Origin: Acidobacteria bacterium Ga0077534
GTDB lineage: Bacteria > Acidobacteriota > Blastocatellia > Pyrinomonadales > Pyrinomonadaceae
Reading direction: 5' to 3'
Length of the DNA stretch: 64,000 nt
Assembly (NCBI GenBank): GCA_001464455.1
Contig: LNEI01000016.1
Location: 124,001 to 188,000 of the forward strand
Shown: positions 50,352 through 59,575 of the stretch, in pieces
Layout: every line of letters begins with the position of its first letter
Position numbering within the stretch: position 1 is the stretch's first letter
Notes under the pieces: generated by a model
Seen by the model: the letters and a program-made list of their open reading frames with translations, nothing else
Told to the model about the DNA's origin: nothing
Databases searched by the model: none
Program-made: the position numbers and the translations under genes

Positions 50352-51493
50352 TGCAGAGAAAGTTGTTTCCGGGGCGGCCGAATGCCGTCGAACGTCACGA
50401 GGAGATCGGCTTTCGCTACCACGACGAAAAGTCGACCGACGGCGAACCTTACTGGACAGAAACGGCTGCTTACGAATTTACATTGGCTGAGGTAGAAGCC
50501 ATCGAGGAAGCGACCGAGGAACTACATTATCTATGTCTCGCCCTTGTCGATGACATTGTCGGTTCGGGTGATTATCCTGATGAGTTTTGCTTGACCGATG
50601 TTGGCAAAACGCTCATCGAGCAGTCGTGGCGGGAACGACGTGCGGCGGTTTACGGTCGATTTGATCTGCTCTTTGAATCTGTAGAGCGAATAAAGCTTTA
50701 CGAATACAACGCCGACACGCCGACCTCGCTTCTCGAAGCCTCGGTCGCTCAATGGCTGTGGGTCGAAGAAACGCCGGTGCCGAACCACGACCAGTTCAAC
50801 AGCATTCACGAGAAGCTGGTCGAGCGATGGCGGTACGCACTGAGAGAACCGGGCGATGTTTTGCATCTTTTCGCAATGCGTGAGGCACCGGCTGAGGATT
50901 GGGGAAATGTTTCGTACATGGCCGACGTTGCTCTCCAGGCCGGATGGGAGATTTTTGTTGACGACATGGAAAATGTCGGACATGACGAATACGGCTTTGT
51001 TGATATTAACGGCGATCCGATCCGGTACGCATTCAAACTGTATCCGTGGGAATGGATGATGGAGGACCCGTTCGGGGAATTTGTTGTAGAGTCGGATACG
51101 CAATGGTTTGAGCCGCCCTGGAAGATGCTGTTGTCAAACAAAGCGATCCTGCCGCTTCTGTGGGCTAAAGAGCCGGATCATCCGAACCTTTTGCCGGCGT
51201 TTTTCGAAGAAGTAAACGGTTTCGTCAAAAAGCCGATACTCGGCCGCGAGGGAGCGGCGATATACCGAGACGGCCGCTTGATGGAAGGTTCGCGTCAGGT
51301 TGTGGAATACGAGACGACGTTTGTTTATCAGGAATTCGCCCCGCTGCCGGATTTTGACGGTCGCCATCCCGTGATCGGGTCGTGGATGATAGGGAATCAG
51401 GCGGCGGGAATGGGCATTCGCGAAGACCGGACACTTATCAGCGGCAACGGATCGCATTTCGTTCCGCATTATTTTGTCGAGGAGAATCTATGA
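50351..51493 (+). CDS. glutathionylspermidine synthase-like ATP-grasp (YgiC/YjfC-like)
   Basis: 380 aa; ERIKLYEYNADTPTSLLEASVAQW, KPILGREGAAIY, VIGSWMIGNQAAGMGIREDRTLISGNGSHFVPH. Confidence 0.88.
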   Translation: MQRKLFPGRPNAVERHEEIGFRYHDEKSTDGEPYWTETAAYEFTLAEVEAIEEATEELHYLCLALVDDIVGSGDYPDEFCLTDVGKTLIEQSWRERRAAVYGRFDLLFESVERIKLYEYNADTPTSLLEASVAQWLWVEETPVPNHDQFNSIHEKLVERWRYALREPGDVLHLFAMREAPAEDWGNVSYMADVALQAGWEIFVDDMENVGHDEYGFVDINGDPIRYAFKLYPWEWMMEDPFGEFVVESDTQWFEPPWKMLLSNKAILPLLWAKEPDHPNLLPAFFEEVNGFVKKPILGREGAAIYRDGRLMEGSRQVVEYETTFVYQEFAPLPDFDGRHPVIGSWMIGNQAAGMGIREDRTLISGNGSHFVPHYFVEENL

Positions 51494-51888
51494 AATACAT
51501 AACACTGGACGCGTTTCTAAACTTTCTGCTCTACGCATTTTCAAGCATCGGCTTGCTGGGGATATTTGGATTGCTGTACCAACTGACCACACCGTATCAC
51601 GAAATGTCGCAGATCCGCGAAGGCAAAACGGCCCCCGCGATCGCTATGGGCGGAGCACTTCTTGGGTTTACGTTTCCGCTCCTGTCGGTTTCTTATCACG
51701 GCACCAACTACATAGATTTCCTGATCTGGGCTGGAGTCGCAGGATCGATTCAGATCGTCACGTTCAAGATCTTGTACTGGATCATCCCGATGCAGATCGA
51801 GGAAAACAACTGCGCCATCGCCACGCTTTATGCCTTTCTTGCTGTCTGTGTGGGGCTGATAAACGCCTTCTCGCTGATCCCTGCTTGA
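51490..51888 (+). CDS. DUF350-like membrane protein (YjfL-like)
   Basis: Start MKYITLDAFLNFLLYAFSSIGLLG at 51490 (ATGA overlap); four TM helices; ORF track gives 51382..51888. Confidence 0.72.
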   Translation: MKYITLDAFLNFLLYAFSSIGLLGIFGLLYQLTTPYHEMSQIREGKTAPAIAMGGALLGFTFPLLSVSYHGTNYIDFLIWAGVAGSIQIVTFKILYWIIPMQIEENNCAIATLYAFLAVCVGLINAFSLIPA

Positions 51889-51978
51889 GCTGCTTAACGA
51901 GGCGGTGTTGCCGAAAGACATTGGTCGGAAGTAAAATTATCAAAACTTTCCCCTAAACAGCCCTGAAGAATCGCTCTT

Positions 51979-53739
51979 ATGGAAAACGAAACTAGCGTAT
52001 CAACCGTTTCGGAGTCAACAGGTTTCTTTAACCGTGCTCTAAACATCATCGAAACGGTCGGCAACAAACTGCCTGATCCGGCGGTACTTTTTCTTGTCCT
52101 GATGGTTGTCGTCTGGGTTGCTTCGGCGATCCTTTCTACGATGACTTTTGCCGAGATCGACCCGCGAAGCGGAAAGCCATTGGTTATTAATAACCAGCTT
52201 TCCGGCACCGCGATCGCCGCCTTTCTTTCGACGATGGTGACTACGTTTACTTCGTTTCCGCCGCTCGGGGTCGTGCTGGTCGCATTGTTGGGCGTCGGCG
52301 TGGCTGAACACACAGGTTTTATCAACGCGGCTCTCAAGGCCCTTTTGAATTTTACCGCTCCGTTCCTGCTCACGCCGATGGTCGTATTCGTCGCGATCAT
52401 TAGCCACACGGCTGTTGATGCGGGTTATGTCCTTGTCATTCCGCTCGGCGGCGTTATCTTTTACACAGCAGGCAGGCATCCGTTGGCTGGAATTGCAGCA
52501 GCCTTTGCGGGGGTCTCGGGCGGATTCAGCGCTAACTTTATCCCTTCGAGCCTCGACCCGCTTCTCGCAGGCTTGACCCAATCGGGAGCGCAGATAATCG
52601 ATGCCTCGCGTATCGTCAATCCGCTTTCGAACTGGTATTTCACAGCTGCGTCGACGATCCTTCTAGTGCTCCTCGGATGGTTCATCACGGACAAGATCGT
52701 TGAGCCACGGCTAAAGAAAACGGCAGAGATCGACGGTGATCCGGCTGACATGCCGGCGATGGAAACTCTCGGGCCGAAAGAGAAAAAGGGCCTGATCGCA
52801 GGTCTTGCGGCGATGTTGATCGGGATCGGCATTCTCGTTGCTCTCGCCCTTCCGGCCAATTCGATGTTCCGCTCGGCTCCCGGTTTTCAGGTGACGACGG
52901 AATCGGTCGACAAGATGAAGGCCGCCGGTTTACCCGAAGATGTCGCGGCAAAACTCGGGCCGATCCTTGGCCAGGAGTTATTCGGCAAAACGGCTTTTGA
53001 CAATGCTCTGAAAACCCGACTCGGTGAAGAAAACGCCAAGAAATATGGCGAGCTGGTTACGCAGAATGCTGTACAGGTTGCACCGCAACTAACAGCAAAT
53101 TCGGCTCCGCTGATGCTGTCGATCGTGCCGCTGATATTCCTGCTGTTCATCATCCCGGGCATCGTCTACGGCTATGTCGCCGGAACGGTTAAATCGCACA
53201 AAGATGTGATAGCCGGAATGAGCAAGTCGATGAGCACAATGGGTTATTACATCGTGCTGGCATTTTTTGCCTCGTTGTTCATTGCGGCGTTTGGCAATTC
53301 CAACATCGGTGCTTTGCTAGCGCTCAAAGGGGCAAATGGCCTCCAAGCCCTCGCCCTGCCGCCGCAGGTAACGATCATTGGCATCATTTTCCTTACCGCT
53401 TTGGTCAACCTGCTGATCGGATCAGCGTCGGCTAAATGGGCGCTGCTCGCCCCGATCTTCGTGCCGCTCCTAATGCAACTCGGCCTCTCGCCGGAGTTAG
53501 CTCAAGCCGCGTATCGCATCGGAGACTCGACAACGAATATCATCACGCCGCTCATGCCGTACTTTCCGCTCGTAGTGGTCTTTGCACAACGATATGTGAA
53601 AAATACCGGCATCGGTACAATGATCTCGCTGATGATCCCGTATACGGTGATCTTCCTGGTTGTTTGGATCGCATTTTTGCTTATCTACTGGGCTCTGGGC
53701 ATTCCGCTCGGGCTTCAGGCTCCGTATACGTATCCGTAA
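51979..53739 (+). CDS. AbgT family transporter
   Basis: 586 aa; NKLPDPAVLFLVLMVVVWVAS, SHTAVDAGYVLVIPLGGVIFYTAGRHPLAGIAAAFAGVSGGFSANF, GSASAKWALLAPIFVPLLMQLG. Confidence 0.92.
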   Translation: MENETSVSTVSESTGFFNRALNIIETVGNKLPDPAVLFLVLMVVVWVASAILSTMTFAEIDPRSGKPLVINNQLSGTAIAAFLSTMVTTFTSFPPLGVVLVALLGVGVAEHTGFINAALKALLNFTAPFLLTPMVVFVAIISHTAVDAGYVLVIPLGGVIFYTAGRHPLAGIAAAFAGVSGGFSANFIPSSLDPLLAGLTQSGAQIIDASRIVNPLSNWYFTAASTILLVLLGWFITDKIVEPRLKKTAEIDGDPADMPAMETLGPKEKKGLIAGLAAMLIGIGILVALALPANSMFRSAPGFQVTTESVDKMKAAGLPEDVAAKLGPILGQELFGKTAFDNALKTRLGEENAKKYGELVTQNAVQVAPQLTANSAPLMLSIVPLIFLLFIIPGIVYGYVAGTVKSHKDVIAGMSKSMSTMGYYIVLAFFASLFIAAFGNSNIGALLALKGANGLQALALPPQVTIIGIIFLTALVNLLIGSASAKWALLAPIFVPLLMQLGLSPELAQAAYRIGDSTTNIITPLMPYFPLVVVFAQRYVKNTGIGTMISLMIPYTVIFLVVWIAFLLIYWALGIPLGLQAPYTYP

Positions 53740-53744
53740 AAATT

Positions 53745-54989
53745 ATGGCTGATCTGACAACAAATTTTGCAGGCATAAGATCGCCAAATCCATTCTGGCT
53801 CGCTAGTGCTCCGCCGACGAATATGGGGTCGATGGTGGAGCGAGCTTTTGACGCGGGTTGGGGCGGGGCGGTTTGGAAGACGCTTGGCGAGCCGATCACT
53901 AATGTTTCTTCGCGGCTGGCCGGGCTTGATCAGGGACCGATGCGGCTTTTGGGGTTGAATAATATAGAGCTTATTACCGACCGCCCGCTCGAGATGAACC
54001 TGCGTGAGGTTTACGAATGTAAGAAGAAATATCCGAACAACGCGGTGATCGTTTCGCTGATGGTCGAGTCAAAACGCGAGGCGTGGCATGAGATTGTCAA
54101 GCGTTCGCAGGACACGGGCTGCGACGGGTTTGAGCTGAATTTCGGCTGTCCGCATGGCATGTCGGAACGCGGGATGGGCTCGGCGATGGGCCAGGTGCCG
54201 GAATATACATGCATGGTCACGGAATGGGTCAAGGAAATTTCCGAGATCCCGGTCATCGTCAAGCTAACGCCGAATGTATCTCACATAGTTCCGCCGGGCC
54301 GTGCTGCTCAAAAGGGCGGGGCCGACGCGGTCTCGTTGATCAACACGATCAACTCGGTAATGGGTGTCGATATCGACACACTGATCCCGTATCCAAACGT
54401 CAACGGCAAAGCTGCTCACGGCGGTTATTGCGGAACTGCTGTCAAACCGATCGCCCTCAACATGGTTTCGGAACTCGCACGCGATGCCGAGTTTAACATT
54501 CCGATCTCAGGCATCGGCGGCATCAGCACTTGGCGCGATGCGGTCGAATTTATGCTGCTCGGTGCCGGAAATGTCCAGGTCTGCACGGCGGTAATGCATT
54601 ACGGCTACCGCATCGTCGAAGACATGATCGACGGCCTGAACACCTACCTCGACACAAAAGGCTACGCATCCGTCAATGACATCGTTGGTTTGTCCGTAAA
54701 CCGCGTGACTGACTGGAGCGATCTCGACCTGAACTACGTCGTCAAAGCCCACGTTAACGAAGAACACTGCATCCGCTGCAATCTCTGCTACGTCGCCTGC
54801 GAAGACGGCGCCCACCAATCTTTTGAATTCGTTGAATCAAACGGCCATCGCTATCCCCGCGTGATCGAAGCCGAATGCGTCGGCTGCAACCTCTGCGCCC
54901 TCATCTGCCCAGCCCCCGGAGCGATAACGATGGAACGCCGCGATGACGGCGCGAACCCGCAGACGTGGCGGGAGAGAACGGCGATTTAA
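53745..54989 (+). CDS. preA: NAD-dependent dihydropyrimidine dehydrogenase PreA-type subunit
   Basis: Start MADLTTNFAGIRSPNPFWLASAPPTN; ELNFGCPHGMSERGMGSAMGQ; two 4Fe-4S motifs CIRCNLCYVAC and CVGCNLCALICP. The ORF track start (53436) lies inside AbgT. Confidence 0.92.
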   Translation: MADLTTNFAGIRSPNPFWLASAPPTNMGSMVERAFDAGWGGAVWKTLGEPITNVSSRLAGLDQGPMRLLGLNNIELITDRPLEMNLREVYECKKKYPNNAVIVSLMVESKREAWHEIVKRSQDTGCDGFELNFGCPHGMSERGMGSAMGQVPEYTCMVTEWVKEISEIPVIVKLTPNVSHIVPPGRAAQKGGADAVSLINTINSVMGVDIDTLIPYPNVNGKAAHGGYCGTAVKPIALNMVSELARDAEFNIPISGIGGISTWRDAVEFMLLGAGNVQVCTAVMHYGYRIVEDMIDGLNTYLDTKGYASVNDIVGLSVNRVTDWSDLDLNYVVKAHVNEEHCIRCNLCYVACEDGAHQSFEFVESNGHRYPRVIEAECVGCNLCALICPAPGAITMERRDDGANPQTWRERTAI

Positions 54990-55029
54990 GTAGTACGTTG
55001 TGTTTGTCGTAGCTATGCGTAGATAAATC

Positions 55030-56496
55030 TCACTCGTTCCGTCGAATTCGTGCGTGAAGCTTTTTTAGCAAATCTTCCGAGGCGAACACAATTAGGATGG
55101 TCATCAAAATTAAGAATACCGCTATGGCGTGCTCTCGAAGTTTTGCGACTAGCTCGTTCGCGGCGGGAAACGCTAGAGTGATAAGCCATATCAATATTGC
55201 GGCCACCAGGAGTTTAGCTGTAAGGAGAAGTATTTTTCGCAGCTTTGTTTCCCGCGTAGATTCTCTTTCCCGAACCAGTCCATTTACTAGTTTTGCGACC
55301 GATGTGGTCTTTGCGAGATTGTTCTCGTGAAAAAACGCTTTTGGGGTCTTTTTGTAATTGCTGTATCCGTAGTTACTCAGACGGTCTTTCAATAAATCAA
55401 CTTTGCGTAAATATACTGAAGTACGCTCTCCGTCTTTCGTTTTCCTATTTTGTCCGAATTGCAGGATCGTGTCGTCGGACACATCCGAACAGTTTGTTTC
55501 GATGAGGAAGACTTCCTTAACCTGCTTTTCATCGCTTTTCTCTCCGTATTTGGCGTTCTTGAGCCGAGCCAAGACGTCTGAAAAGAACTTTTCCTTATTA
55601 GCACTGATATCAATCAACCCGTACCAATGTGCCGTTTCTTTTTGCATCTGTTGATGGCTGTAACTTGCCAAAATATTGAAACCGAAACCGTCAACGAGAA
55701 TCTCTGTAAATGTTGCAATGGCTCCGTAAACATCCTCATGAAAAATGTCGATGAAGGCGACGGATTGATTCGGATCGAAGAAAAGCAACTTAATATACTT
55801 TTCTTCGGTATCCGAAAACATAGTGTAGTGAAAGGCCTCTTTCAGCTTAAGGGCAGACGTGATTCTAGGCTCCAATCTGATTTGAGCATTGTTTATTCGG
55901 ATTTTTTGATTGCTCGAGTTTTGAAACTGTGAGTCGGGGAACCCGGTCACTAGGGAACGAGCGGTTGTATTTGAGTGAGACTCTAAGAATGAAAGTTCGC
56001 GGATGCTAATATTTGCGTTTTGAAATGGCAACGTACCGCTTGAGGCATGCTTCAGTTGACGTAATTCGTTTTCAATCTCTTTGATTGCTTCTTCTGGTAT
56101 TCGATCTCCAAAATTATAGCCCTTCGGGTGGTGCAATATAAACATGCTGAGATCCACGATAAGGGAAATATTAAACCCCGCACCAATTTGAGTAGTAATT
56201 GCTTCTTCAATATTTACATTTATTTTCAAGTCCCTGAGCTTCGACGCGATGGTGTAGATTATCCCGGGACTGTCGGAAGCATCGACTGTGATTTTTCGAA
56301 TGTGGTGCCATATTTCCGGCTTTATGGGAGTTAGAACTAGTTCGCCTATTTCGAACTTACCCGCTGAATACGTTCGGAAAAGATAATAGACTTCGGTTCC
56401 ATTGAAGAAGGAAATACTAGTGCGATGATATATAGGAACGCGAATCTCCAATTCCGGACGTAACTTGTCCTTCTTAATTCCACTGATGAATTTCAT
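55030..56496 (-). CDS. orphan membrane protein with ACT-like regulatory domains
   Basis: 488 aa; HHIRKITVDASDSPGIIYTIASKLRDLKINVNIEEAITTQ is ACT-like; a second similar segment around FIDIFHEDVYGAIATFTEILVDGFGFNILAS; two C-terminal TM helices. Confidence 0.6.
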   Translation of the reverse strand: MKFISGIKKDKLRPELEIRVPIYHRTSISFFNGTEVYYLFRTYSAGKFEIGELVLTPIKPEIWHHIRKITVDASDSPGIIYTIASKLRDLKINVNIEEAITTQIGAGFNISLIVDLSMFILHHPKGYNFGDRIPEEAIKEIENELRQLKHASSGTLPFQNANISIRELSFLESHSNTTARSLVTGFPDSQFQNSSNQKIRINNAQIRLEPRITSALKLKEAFHYTMFSDTEEKYIKLLFFDPNQSVAFIDIFHEDVYGAIATFTEILVDGFGFNILASYSHQQMQKETAHWYGLIDISANKEKFFSDVLARLKNAKYGEKSDEKQVKEVFLIETNCSDVSDDTILQFGQNRKTKDGERTSVYLRKVDLLKDRLSNYGYSNYKKTPKAFFHENNLAKTTSVAKLVNGLVRERESTRETKLRKILLLTAKLLVAAILIWLITLAFPAANELVAKLREHAIAVFLILMTILIVFASEDLLKKLHARIRRNE

Positions 56497-56672
56497 TAAA
56501 TGAGTTGGGACCGATCAAACGGTTCCGCTAATGATACGCCACGCAGCGAAGATTATCTACTTCGAACTTGTACATCGTCATAAAAAAGGCTTAAAGACGG
56601 AGTGCGTCGGGTTACTAAACTTCGAAGGTTTAGAATACGAAGATAGCTTCCTCTGGTGAGTGTTGCTTTCTG

Positions 56673-56757
56673 GCGGCGGTTTCACCGCCGCGATTCGTTG
56701 TTGAAACGAGTCCAGAGGCTTCACCTCTGGCTATTTTCTGTTGGCGGCGTTGCCGCC
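56673..56757. repeat. array of three short hairpins
   Basis: GCGGCGGT-TTC-ACCGCCGC (56673-56691), CCAGAGG-CTTCA-CCTCTGG (56712-56730), GGCGGC-GTT-GCCGCC (56743-56757). Confidence 0.85.
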
Positions 56758-56790
56758 CAAAATGCCACGGAAACCCCATGAGCGATCAAT

Positions 56791-58101
56791 CTAAACGGTG
56801 CCTCTTGCGGTAGCGTTTTCTGCAATGTGTCCCAAAGCCTCCACAAACTTATTAAACCCTGCGAACCGCTCATCCTTGGTAAATCCTCTGACGTATCTTG
56901 CGTAGATCTGCTGGGCGATGACGGCGATCTTGAAGGTGCCGAAGGTGTAGTAGAAGAGCATGTCCGGCAGTTTGCGTCCCAAGATTTCTTCGTACATTTC
57001 GACGAGTTCGGCCCGTGAAATATTTTCCATCAGCACTCGCGGGTTGAAGGGCATATTTAGCATTTCCTCGCCTGCGTCGTTATCCATCCAGTAGCCGAGC
57101 GTGGTGCCCAGGTCCATTAGCGGGTCGCCGATGGTGACCATTTCCCAATCGAGCACGGCGGTTATGCGTCCCAGATCGTTTGGGTCGAGCATGACGTTGT
57201 CGAATTTGTAATCGTTGTGGATCAGCGACGCGCCCGATTCCGGCGGGATGTTCGCGTTTAGCCAGATGATCGATTTTTCGAGTGCGTCGTGATCGTGGGT
57301 CTTGGCGGCGAAGTAGCGTTTCGTCCAGCCTTCGACCTGTCGGCGGTTGTAGCCTTCGATGCGTCCCAAAGTTTCGAGGCCCGCTTTTGGGAGATCTAGG
57401 GTGTGGAGTTTCACTAGGTTGTTGATGAAAGTTTGGCAGATGCTCCGACGCGCTGTTTGTGAGGTTTCGAGGTCGTGCGGCTTGACTGCCCCACCCGCTA
57501 CAGAAGCCGGTACTGACGCGTCTTGCGTCCCAGAACTGATTGTTGAATCTGGCGCGTCGGAGCCCTTACTATGTGCGGGCTTCTGCATCGATGCGGGATC
57601 GTGCGTCCCAGGAATGCGGCCGCGGATGATCAGGCCGTGGCGGCGCTCCATTAGGTAGAATTCGGAACCGATGACCGCGTCGTTGTCGCAGAATAGCAGC
57701 GGCTTTGGTGCGGGTGCGTAGACTTTCGACAGTTTAGTTAGCACGTCGAATTCGCGACGCATGTCGTGGGCCGACTTGACTGTGTTGCCAAACGGCGGTC
57801 GGCGGAGCACGTATTCTTGCGTCTCAGGGTGCGGGTTGGGCGTATCGCCATTGCTTACGAGCGTGCTTTCGTATTTGGTTCGCACAGGGCACTCGTCCGC
57901 ACCTTCACGATCCCCGGTCACTACCGTTCCCGGTACTGACTCGGGGCGTCCGATCCGCACGAGGTACGTCAGATTTGAGCTGCCGCCGGGGAATTGTTCG
58001 ATCTCGATCTGGCCGTGCGTTCCAAGCTCGCCTTCCAGGAAAGCACGCAGCCGTTCGATATCGATCTCTTCACCCTTTCTTACCAGTTTCGTTTCACCCA
58101 T
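56791..58101 (-). CDS. phosphotransferase family protein (APH/ACAD10-like)
   Basis: Likely start MGETKLVRKGEEIDIERL at 58101; EQFPGGSSNLTYLVRIG, LIHNDYKFDNVMLDP, AVLDWEMVTIGDPLMDLG; contains two unusual low-complexity insertions. Confidence 0.85.
   Translation of the reverse strand: MGETKLVRKGEEIDIERLRAFLEGELGTHGQIEIEQFPGGSSNLTYLVRIGRPESVPGTVVTGDREGADECPVRTKYESTLVSNGDTPNPHPETQEYVLRRPPFGNTVKSAHDMRREFDVLTKLSKVYAPAPKPLLFCDNDAVIGSEFYLMERRHGLIIRGRIPGTHDPASMQKPAHSKGSDAPDSTISSGTQDASVPASVAGGAVKPHDLETSQTARRSICQTFINNLVKLHTLDLPKAGLETLGRIEGYNRRQVEGWTKRYFAAKTHDHDALEKSIIWLNANIPPESGASLIHNDYKFDNVMLDPNDLGRITAVLDWEMVTIGDPLMDLGTTLGYWMDNDAGEEMLNMPFNPRVLMENISRAELVEMYEEILGRKLPDMLFYYTFGTFKIAVIAQQIYARYVRGFTKDERFAGFNKFVEALGHIAENATARGTV
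57488..57517 (-). repeat. GTCAGTACC-type intragenic element (copy D)
   Basis: Reverse strand GTCAGTACCGGCTTCTGTAGCGGGTGGGGC; 26/30 identical to copy C. Confidence 0.75.
57914..57940 (-). repeat. GTCAGTACC-type intragenic element (copy E)
   Basis: Reverse strand GTCAGTACCGGGAACGGTAGTGACCGG. Confidence 0.7.
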
Positions 58102-58241
58102 ATCATCGCCCGCCGTCCCCCGCCAATAGCAAACCGATAATGCCAGAAGATAACCCGCTTCCGCAAACGCCTGAAAACACCACGATCTCGCCCCCGAAAG
58201 ACCGCCGCTGAACCTATAGATAAAATGCCAAATATCCACTC

Positions 58242-58260
58242 TGTGAGAAAGTGTCTCACA
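58242..58260. promoter_or_regulatory. operator-like inverted repeat TGTGAGA-N5-TCTCACA between divergent genes
   Basis: TGTGAGA AAGTG TCTCACA, perfect 7-bp arms, between starts at 58101 (-) and 58342 (+). Confidence 0.55.
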
Positions 58261-58341
58261 AATAAAACAAAATGTCAAGTCCCGAAATCACTTTTTCTGC
58301 CCGATTTCTTACATTTAGCATCTCGTGGTAATTTTACAGTC

Positions 58342-59529
58342 ATGAATTTCGAAAATTCGGCCAGATCGGCCGAGGTCGCGGGGCGACTTTCGGCTTTTAT
58401 GGATGAGTTTATTTATCCGAACGAGGCCGCGTACGCGGCTGAGATCGGAACGGGTGATCGCTGGGCTCCGCTTGAGCTGGTGGAACGGCTGAAGAGTGAA
58501 GCGAAGGCGGCGGGGCTTTGGAATCTGTTTCTTCCATCGGAGTCGGGTTTATCGAATCTCGAATATGCCCCGCTCGCCGAGATCATGGGCCGCGTGACTT
58601 GGGCAAGCGAGGTTTTTAACTGCTCGGCTCCGGATACGGGGAACATGGAGGTGCTGCATCTTTATGGCACTGATGAGCAGAAAGCGAAATGGCTGCGCCC
58701 GTTGTTGGACGGTGAGATTCGCTCGTGTTTCTCGATGACCGAGCCAAACGTGGCTTCGTCGGATGCGACGAATATTCAGTCGTCGATCGTCAGCGACGGC
58801 GACGATTATGTCTTAAACGGCGAGAAATGGTGGTCGACCGGCGGCGGTGACGCGCGGTGTAAGCTGTCGATATTTATGGGCAAAACTGACGAGTCTGCCG
58901 CGAAGCATTTGCAGCAGTCGATGATCCTAGTCCCGATGGACACGCCCGGCGTTATCGTTCAGCGGCAGCTCGATGTGTTTGGTTTCGACGATGCTCCGAA
59001 CGGGCATTCACAGATATCGTTTATTAATGTACGCGTTCCAAAATCAAACATCCTACTCGGCGAAGGCCGTGGCTTTGAGATAGCGCAGGGAAGGCTCGGG
59101 CCGGGGCGTGTGCATCATTGTATGCGGCTGATCGGCGTGGCTGAGCGTTCGTTGGAGTTGATGTGTGCCAGGGCGAAAAGGCGCGTTGCGTTTGGCAAGC
59201 CCGTCGCTGACCAAGGCGTCGTCCGTCAGTGGATCGCCGAAGCTCGCTGTGCCATCGACCAGGCACGGTTGCTCGTTCTCAAAACCGCCTGGATCATGGA
59301 CACCGCCGGCAACAAAGCCGCCCGCCGCGAGATCGCCATGATAAAAGCCGTCGCCCCAAAGATGGCGCTCAAGATCATCGACCGAGCCATCCAGGTTCAC
59401 GGCGGAGGCGGCGTTTCGCAGGATTATCCGCTGACTCAGGCTTGGATTTATGCGCGATCGCTGCGTTTAGCCGACGGGCCCGACGAGGTTCATTTAGAGT
59501 CGGTGGCTCGGATGGAGATCTCGCGGTAA
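58342..59529 (+). CDS. acyl-CoA dehydrogenase (ACAD10/11-like)
   Basis: Start [14 protein letters not shown] at 58342; [47 protein letters not shown]. Confidence 0.9.
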   Translation: MNFENSARSAEVAGRLSAFMDEFIYPNEAAYAAEIGTGDRWAPLELVERLKSEAKAAGLWNLFLPSESGLSNLEYAPLAEIMGRVTWASEVFNCSAPDTGNMEVLHLYGTDEQKAKWLRPLLDGEIRSCFSMTEPNVASSDATNIQSSIVSDGDDYVLNGEKWWSTGGGDARCKLSIFMGKTDESAAKHLQQSMILVPMDTPGVIVQRQLDVFGFDDAPNGHSQISFINVRVPKSNILLGEGRGFEIAQGRLGPGRVHHCMRLIGVAERSLELMCARAKRRVAFGKPVADQGVVRQWIAEARCAIDQARLLVLKTAWIMDTAGNKAARREIAMIKAVAPKMALKIIDRAIQVHGGGGVSQDYPLTQAWIYARSLRLADGPDEVHLESVARMEISR

Positions 59530-59575
59530 AAACAATAATAGCTGGTAGCTAGTAGCAATTTAGCTATAAAAACAT

